Of a stretch of DNA of 17,247 bases, positions 13,181 to 17,247 are shown in pieces. Source of the stretch: Candidatus Aminicenantota bacterium (GTDB taxonomy: Bacteria; Acidobacteriota; UBA4820; DSQY01); the NCBI GenBank assembly GCA_027365515.1, contig DAHXMK010000363.1:1-17247 (forward strand). The letters are read 5' to 3'. The notes beneath the pieces are model-generated. The model saw only the letters and a program-made list of their open reading frames with translations. It was not told the DNA's origin and searched no databases. A program made the position numbers and the translations under genes. How positions within the stretch are numbered: position 1 is the stretch's first letter; every line of letters begins with the position of its first letter.

Positions 13181-13945
13181 ACTGGATGTGAGGTGCTCTT
13201 TCAGCCAGGAGTCAACGCGCGCCGCGAGCTTTCTCGAATCGTCCACTTCCATCATGCAGTGCGGATATCCCTCGCAAAGTTGCACGCTCGTTCCCAACAG
13301 TTCAACCGTCTTCTCAAGCTCCTTGGGCCTGAAATAGAAGTCCTTCTCTGAAGCCAGCACCAGGTGCGGAACCCCCTCCTGCAATCGGCGAATTTTGCGG
13401 CGGCTGATGCCGGGGCCGAATATCGGAAAGAGGGCCATCTGCCTCGCGGCCTTTGCGCTCAGTGCCACGGTCCTCTGCCTGAAGGAGGCGACTACAGGTT
13501 CCGGAGTATCTGGAAGAAAGCAGGTTTTTCTTACTATTTTGTCGTCGTCGAGCTTAGACGAAATCCCGAAAAGAACCGTCTTTATCGTGCCGAACGGCGC
13601 CATGGCCATCATGGCGTTGCGCGTCCTCGCGGGAAGCCCATTGACCGGCATAGGCGCGACGAGCACGGAGGCGGCGACTCTGTGGGCCTCCATGAACTTG
13701 AGGCAGACCCACCCGCCCATGCTGTGGCCTATGAGCACGGTTTTTTCAGGTTCCGTTACTACGCGCTCCATGTAGGAGGCGAACTCTTTCAGGCCGAGGC
13801 CCGCTTCGGAGTCGCCAGGGCCGTGGCCCGGAAGAGTGATCGAGCGCACCGGCCAGCCGTTGGAGGCAAAGAACGGCGACCACGTCCGCCATACCCACGG
13901 GCCGGCCCACGCTCCATGTACGAAAACAATTTCGTAACCAAACAT
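13172..13945 (-). CDS. Alpha/beta hydrolase
   Basis: This 257-residue soluble enzyme has the alpha/beta hydrolase fold. FVHGAWAGPWVW (8-19) supplies the oxyanion hole, LPGHGPGD (38-45) follows the second strand, the nucleophile elbow is GHSMGG (73-78, Ser75), the acid is probably Asp202 in LASEKDFYF (197-205) and the histidine is His229 in EGYPHCMMEVD (225-235). The H-G-A-W motif and length fit the esterase/lipase group with small ester substrates; the true substrate is unknown. There is no signal peptide, so it is cytoplasmic. ATG 13945 has GGAGG 5 nt upstream. It lies 41 bp downstream of the small basic ORF and upstream of the DUF3887 gene, so it could share their transcript. It has no clear role in polysaccharide synthesis. 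Confidence 0.88.
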   Translation of the reverse strand: MFGYEIVFVHGAWAGPWVWRTWSPFFASNGWPVRSITLPGHGPGDSEAGLGLKEFASYMERVVTEPEKTVLIGHSMGGWVCLKFMEAHRVAASVLVAPMPVNGLPARTRNAMMAMAPFGTIKTVLFGISSKLDDDKIVRKTCFLPDTPEPVVASFRQRTVALSAKAARQMALFPIFGPGISRRKIRRLQEGVPHLVLASEKDFYFRPKELEKTVELLGTSVQLCEGYPHCMMEVDDSRKLAARVDSWLKEHLTSSLT

Positions 13946-13986
13946 GCAAGCCTCCGGCGCGAGAAAGGTCGGCGCCGTTCAGATTC

Positions 13987-14130
13987 TCACTCTTGAATTT
14001 CTTCCGGGCTAGGCCTCTTGGGCAGCGAAGGCGCCCCCTTGCCTTTTTTGGGAAGCACGACCTTGGGCGCTTTTAATGGCAGCGGGCGCCTCGGCTTGGG
14101 CATCCGAGGCTTTCTGATTTTTGATGGCAC
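13987..14130 (-). CDS. Small basic Pro/Lys/Arg-rich protein (47 residues)
   Basis: A GTG at 14130 is preceded by a perfect AGGAGG at 6 nt spacing, 10 bp after the stop of the 147-residue gene, which is a typical operon arrangement. The product is extremely rich in Pro, Lys and Arg in its first 40 residues (for example KIRKPRMPKPRRPLPLKAPK) and ends in a small acidic patch (SPEEIQE). It has no hydrophobic segment, so it is cytoplasmic and probably disordered or nucleic-acid binding by charge, although no known motif is visible. The frame is open further upstream to 14241 but would overlap the preceding gene in another frame, so the GTG is preferred. No family is recognised. Confidence 0.5.
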   Translation of the reverse strand: MPSKIRKPRMPKPRRPLPLKAPKVVLPKKGKGAPSLPKRPSPEEIQE

Positions 14131-14136
14131 AGCGCG

Positions 14137-14142
14137 CCTCCT
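14137..14142 (-). promoter_or_regulatory. Strong Shine-Dalgarno before the small basic ORF
   Basis: AGGAGG ends 6 nt before GTG 14130. It overlaps the TAG stop (14141-14143) of the preceding gene, so ribosomes ending there could re-initiate. It is the main evidence that the small ORF is translated. Confidence 0.55.
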
Positions 14143-14584
14143 ATCCGACGAACCAGTCGGGGAAGGCCCCCCACCATGAAAACGCCACCCTGTAAACCCC
14201 GTCCCTGTCGGGCGTGACCACGAAGAGGGCGGGAGAAACAAAAGACGTGCCGTTCGGGACCGTGGTCTTGACTTTGCGGAAGACGAGCGCCGTCAATGGG
14301 GAAAGCCACTCCACGGCCTCCTCGGCCGTCTCCTGTGAGAGCGGCTCGTTCTTGTGCGCTTCCACCGTTTGGCGGAACTCGTCCTGGCTTGCGTGCCAAA
14401 TGTTCGCGAGGCCTTTCCACTCGATCACTTCGGTTGACGGCAGGTGAACGTGAAGCTCTCCTTCGTCCGGGTCGGCGTTCTTGTAGGCGGAGAGCAGGCC
14501 GTCAACCGCGGCGCGCGCGAGGGCCGTGCGTGCCTCGGTATCAGCATCTCCTCCGCTCGGCTTCTCCTGCACCGATTCATCCAT
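14141..14584 (-). CDS. Hypothetical protein, 147 residues
   Basis: A soluble protein without signal peptide or membrane segment. It starts with an acidic, polar N-terminus (about 1-20), then a helical, Ala-rich segment (ARAAVDGLLSAYKNADPDEG), a central part with conserved-looking Trp and Glu residues, and a C-terminal half with strand-like stretches (TALVFRKVKTTV, SPALFVVTPDRDGVYRVAFS) ending WWGAFPDWFVG. I do not recognise a family. ATG 14584 has a G-rich GGGGGAT stretch about 6-12 nt upstream, an acceptable ribosome site. It follows the pyruvyl transferase gene by 30 bp and precedes the small basic ORF by 10 bp, so it is probably part of a transcription unit with both. The stop is TAG. Confidence 0.65.
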   Translation of the reverse strand: MDESVQEKPSGGDADTEARTALARAAVDGLLSAYKNADPDEGELHVHLPSTEVIEWKGLANIWHASQDEFRQTVEAHKNEPLSQETAEEAVEWLSPLTALVFRKVKTTVPNGTSFVSPALFVVTPDRDGVYRVAFSWWGAFPDWFVG

Positions 14585-14614
14585 GCCGTCATCCCCCGAA
14601 GCAGTTTACACCAT

Positions 14615-15811
14615 CTAAAGCTGAAACTGGAAATTGTCAGCCGCCATGGCGACCACTCCGGGAAGGCGTTCCGCAACCTGATGCTGCAGCTTATCCCTTG
14701 AAGCCAGAAAATCGAACACCGCCGAGCGCAACTTGGCTTCATCAAGACATTGAGCCGCCTCCAGCATCGGCCTTCGGTCGCCGTGAATCAGTTCAAACAG
14801 GCCTTGGAATTTGTTCTGGTAGGAGAAGCCGAAAGCCGGCACCGCCATCCCTATGGCGGCGATACAAAGATGCAGCCGGCCGGAGATCACGGCGTGCAAA
14901 GAACCGCAGATCTCTTTGGCTTCGGGCGCGCTCAACCGCTCATTCATCATGCGGCACTTCTCGCGCGCCAATTCCGGCAACTTCTCCCACAGCGCTTTCA
15001 GCATTTCCGTGTCGCCGACCCCTTGCCGGTAATCGTGAGGGATAAAAAGAAGGCAATACTCGTTGGTCATAGCTTTTACAAGGCCGGCTACAGATGAAAG
15101 AAACCTCTCGCGGCCGCCCTCTCTCCTATTTAGAAATGGAATAGGATTGACGCAAATTCCAACGACCCTTCCACCGGAAGCCTTGCAGTTTTTGATCCAA
15201 TCCAGGCAGGGGCCGGATGCGGGCGTCGGCCCGCTGGGCTCCATCAGAAATGCCGGGTCCATCGCCAACTTGGCGGAGCGGCCCGTCGCGGCGACAAAGC
15301 GCTCCAGGGAGCGTGGGTCTCTTATCGAGAAGACCACTTCGGAGTGAAGCGCCCCGATGCTTCTACAAACGCTCGCCGAAGGAGTATTGTTGAAACTGCA
15401 ACCGAGGATCGCCGCTCCTCTTCCCCATGTCGCGGCTGCGTTGGCGTATGTAATCAGTTCGCAGCTTTGCCGCTCGGAGTAATATCCATCCATAACGTCA
15501 GCGCCCAGGATTACAAGCACCCCGTAACGCCTGAGGACATTGATGAATGAAAATGCCCCGTTCCATATAGGTTCCTCCTTTACATCGGGACCAAGGTAAG
15601 ATATGGGAATCCCCCGCGTCCGTCTTCTGACTATCCCTATTCTATTGGCGCCTCGAAGTCTCAGTTGGCCAATCGTGCCTCTCATGATAGCCTCGTCGCC
15701 AAGGCTGCCGGGGTCGTCGCCGGGAAAGAGCAGGACATTTCCAGCCGCCTTGCTGCCCCAAAGAGCGAGACGGGCAATGATATTCAACGGCAAGCTCGTT
15801 ATCACTCTCAC
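14615..15811 (-). CDS. Polysaccharide pyruvyl transferase family protein
   Basis: This 398-residue protein belongs to the family of WcaK, CsaB and GumL-like ketal pyruvyl transferases, which move pyruvate from phosphoenolpyruvate to a sugar of a surface glycan. Visible features are LLFPGDDPGSLGDEAIMRG (about 27-45), with the family's N-terminal S-x-G-D-x-A-I motif, and near the end ISGRLHLCIAAIGMAVPAFG (about 309-328), the conserved S-G-R-x-H motif, followed by YQNKFQGLFE. Some family members are not pyruvyl transferases, so the reaction is likely but not certain. GTG 15811 is chosen because GAGGGG lies 8 nt upstream; the frame is open to ATG 15946, but that would overlap the preceding GT4 gene by 56 bp. 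The stop is TAG. It adds an acidic decoration if active. Confidence 0.82.
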   Translation of the reverse strand: MRVITSLPLNIIARLALWGSKAAGNVLLFPGDDPGSLGDEAIMRGTIGQLRLRGANRIGIVRRRTRGIPISYLGPDVKEEPIWNGAFSFINVLRRYGVLVILGADVMDGYYSERQSCELITYANAAATWGRGAAILGCSFNNTPSASVCRSIGALHSEVVFSIRDPRSLERFVAATGRSAKLAMDPAFLMEPSGPTPASGPCLDWIKNCKASGGRVVGICVNPIPFLNRREGGRERFLSSVAGLVKAMTNEYCLLFIPHDYRQGVGDTEMLKALWEKLPELAREKCRMMNERLSAPEAKEICGSLHAVISGRLHLCIAAIGMAVPAFGFSYQNKFQGLFELIHGDRRPMLEAAQCLDEAKLRSAVFDFLASRDKLQHQVAERLPGVVAMAADNFQFQL

Positions 15812-15882
15812 GATGAAATCCCCTCGGGCGTGCTTGGCCGGACTCTGGCAAAGGCAGGCGCAGGCCCCATCGCTTTGTCCAC
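15808..15882 (-). other. Possible 24-codon leader ORF overlapping the pyruvyl transferase start
   Basis: A GTG at 15882 opens 24 codons ending in TGA 15808-15810, which overlaps the GTG start of the pyruvyl transferase in a GTGA junction. AGGAG of the preceding gene's end lies about 11-12 nt upstream, a poor distance. The peptide is short and Pro/Ala-rich with no recognisable features. It may be chance. Confidence 0.15.
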
Positions 15883-15890
15883 GGAACTTG

Positions 15891-17177
15891 CTACTCCTTT
15901 CCTGGCGCGTCAATAACGCATTTAGCGTTGGCGGAAACCGAATCAAGCAGTTCCCTTATTCTCTCGACGCCTCGCTCGAAAGAAAAGTGGTCGGCCACGA
16001 AATGAAGGCCGCGCTCCGACAAGGCGTTCCACAAAGCCTCGTCTCTATAGGCCTCTGCCACGGCGGCCGCGAACTGCTGTTCGCCCGCCGCTATCAATAC
16101 GTCACGCCTGTCCGAAAGTCTCATGCCTTCAACTGCCACCGGCGTCGCTACGCATGGGACTCCGCAGGAAAGGCTCGTCGCTATCTTTCCCTTGATTCCA
16201 GCTCCGTACCTCAGCGGGGCCACGGTAAGCCGGCATTGGTCCATTACCGGCTCAATGGCCGGGACATACCCTCGAATCACGACTCCGGGCTCGCTCTCAA
16301 GCGATTTCACCTCTCGCGGCATGTTGCTGCCCACAATCTGAAACTGGACGTCCGGAAGCTCCTTCCTGACCATGGGCCATATTTTATGGACGAAGTAAGT
16401 TGCCGCATCAATGTTCGGAAGGTGCAGGAAGCCTCCGACAAAGACGATGTCTCTCCTTTCAGAAAATGGCACGCGGCAACCTCGAACTTCTCTGACATAC
16501 GGTATGGCTGCCACATTTGCAGCGGGCAGTTCCAGCTTGATCATTTCCCGTTCTGCTTCGCTTATGACTATCGTGGCGTCGCACTTCTCTATGGCCATCA
16601 ACTCCATGGCCTTTGTTTCCGAGGCCTGGCCCGCCAAAACGGCCGAGCCTTCGAGCTCCGCCCGCCTGGCTTCCCTCAAGTAATGAAGGTCAACCGTGTT
16701 GAACAACACCTTGGCTCTCGGGCAAAAGCGCCTGATGTCTGTGATATACCTCGCTGCACAAGAAACACGGGAGAGAAAAATCAGGTCAAAACAATGACCG
16801 TACAGTTCGATGTAGATTTCTAGGCTGGGGAAAACATCTCTGTTGATGCAATGGACCCCAAGGCCGCAAAGCTCCTTTGTGTATTTGTCCTTATAGACAA
16901 AGTCGTCCGGCGCGAATGTTACCATGTAGCCGAGCCGCTGAAGAATCTTCATCAAGTAGACGGCGTCAACTGATCCGGAGTCCATGTCCGGCGTCGGGGT
17001 GGTTGCGTCAATAATTAACACGCGACTCTTGTCAGAGGCACCGCCTGTGAAAGATGGTTCGCCTCTGAATAATAGGAGCCTCTTGTACCACGGAAGACGG
17101 CAGAGCAACAGAAGAAGGCGCTTCCGCACGCCCAACGCCACCCGATTGCTCGCCTTGCTCAGAAAATTTTCCGCCAC
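15891..17177 (-). CDS. GT4-type glycosyltransferase
   Basis: A 428-residue GT-B glycosyltransferase. The first 50 residues are basic and hydrophobic (RKRLLLLLCRLPWYKRLLLF, 19-38), suggesting membrane association. The acceptor domain begins with RVLIIDATTPTPDMDSGS (52-69), which matches the typical V-L-x-I-D-x-x-x-P-x-P-D-x-D-S-G-S opening of a group of O-antigen GT4 proteins. The donor domain has VFVGGFLHLPNIDA (245-258), PLRYGAGIKGKI (321-332), GVPCVATPVAVEGM (339-352), the usual Glyco_trans_1_4 features. The start is GTG 17177, two codons after an in-frame TGA; the ribosome site is weak, and competing hairpins lie immediately upstream. The stop is TAG, and the last codons contain AGGAG. It is followed by the pyruvyl transferase gene after 79 bp and probably acts on the same glycan. 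Confidence 0.87.
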   Translation of the reverse strand: MAENFLSKASNRVALGVRKRLLLLLCRLPWYKRLLLFRGEPSFTGGASDKSRVLIIDATTPTPDMDSGSVDAVYLMKILQRLGYMVTFAPDDFVYKDKYTKELCGLGVHCINRDVFPSLEIYIELYGHCFDLIFLSRVSCAARYITDIRRFCPRAKVLFNTVDLHYLREARRAELEGSAVLAGQASETKAMELMAIEKCDATIVISEAEREMIKLELPAANVAAIPYVREVRGCRVPFSERRDIVFVGGFLHLPNIDAATYFVHKIWPMVRKELPDVQFQIVGSNMPREVKSLESEPGVVIRGYVPAIEPVMDQCRLTVAPLRYGAGIKGKIATSLSCGVPCVATPVAVEGMRLSDRRDVLIAAGEQQFAAAVAEAYRDEALWNALSERGLHFVADHFSFERGVERIRELLDSVSANAKCVIDAPGKE

Positions 17178-17179
17178 CC

Positions 17180-17212
17180 GTCACTCTCTAGGCAGTGACC
17201 ACCCTTGGTCAC
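17180..17212 (-). promoter_or_regulatory. Mutually exclusive hairpins before the GT4 start
   Basis: In the minus-strand transcript, GTGACC (17212-17207) pairs with GGTCAC (17200-17195) across a 6-nt loop, while GTCACT (17199-17194) pairs with AGTGAC (17185-17180) across an 8-nt loop. The middle segment is shared, so the two 6-bp stems exclude each other. The second ends 2 nt before the GTG start at 17177 and would hide the ribosome-binding region. No U-tract follows. Confidence 0.35.
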
Positions 17213-17247
17213 ACTGGCATTACGCCGTGCGCCGCCAGCAGACCTAT
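17209..17247 (-). other. Possible C-terminal end of an upstream gene
   Basis: One minus-strand frame is open from the right edge for 12 codons (reading IGLLAAHGVMPV) and ends in TGA 17209-17211, 31 bp before the GT4 start. It could be the last codons of a preceding gene, but it is too short to judge. Nothing else is visible in the last 35 bases. Confidence 0.2.

Noticed and set aside
14131..14241. Longer 84-codon version of the small basic ORF
   Set aside because: The extension overlaps the end of the 147-residue gene in another frame and lacks a ribosome site as good as the one before GTG 14130.
15603..16823. Long plus-strand open frame (406 codons) opposite the GT4 and pyruvyl transferase genes
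   Set aside because: It crosses two well-supported minus-strand genes, has no domain-like pattern and no ribosome site of note.
1..17247. CRISPR array, tRNA, rRNA, insertion sequence or toxin-antitoxin pair
   Set aside because: No regularly spaced repeats, no cloverleaf with a T-loop motif, no transposase motifs and no recognisable toxin fold were seen.

Overview
The window is a surface-polysaccharide locus from a Gram-negative bacterium. Every gene I can support lies on the minus strand, so transcription runs from high to low coordinates. The Gram-negative assignment rests on an ABC-2 permease/ATPase pair of the Wzm/Wzt type, an O-antigen-ligase-like membrane protein and several nucleotide-sugar glycosyltransferases. 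I cannot name the phylum or species. There are no tRNA, rRNA, CRISPR or IS sequences that I can recognise.

Layout in the direction of transcription. (1) 17177-14615: a GT4 glycosyltransferase followed by a polysaccharide pyruvyl transferase family protein. (2) 14584-12584: a module with no obvious link to polysaccharide, made of an unknown 147-residue protein, a very small basic Pro/Lys-rich protein (GTG start, strong Shine-Dalgarno), an alpha/beta hydrolase and an exported DUF3887-like protein that has its own good promoter. (3) 12498-9309: ABC exporter permease (Wzm), ATPase with a C-terminal sugar-binding-type extension (Wzt), and a SAM methyltransferase. (4) 9271-9081: what looks like a frameshifted gene remnant. 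(5) 9074-2229: the sugar-assembly block, GT4, a tandem two-domain GT2, a second paralogous GT4, an FkbM methyltransferase and a single-domain GT2 with degenerate acidic motifs. (6) 1958 to the left edge: a separately promoted O-antigen-ligase-like gene interrupted by an in-frame TAG, and an unknown membrane-anchored protein that runs off the window.

Together the genes suggest a heteropolysaccharide that is assembled in the cytoplasm by several glycosyltransferases, decorated by methyl and possibly pyruvyl groups, exported by Wzm/Wzt, and perhaps joined to an acceptor by the ligase-like protein. No initiating glycosyltransferase (WecA or WbaP type), no Wzx flippase and no nucleotide-sugar synthesis gene is in view, so these must lie elsewhere. 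The sugar-assembly block is visibly more AT-rich than the exporter and the 12.5-14.6 kb module, which suggests a mosaic origin.

The most notable observations are: the in-frame amber codon in the ligase gene, with clearly coding sequence continuing after it up to an ATGA overlap with the next gene; the frameshifted remnant at 9081-9271; two adjacent 11-bp tandem duplications at 5708-5759; a palindrome-rich promoter region in front of the ligase; and two mutually exclusive hairpins immediately before the GT4 start at 17177. I did not find anything I can confidently call a new biological system.
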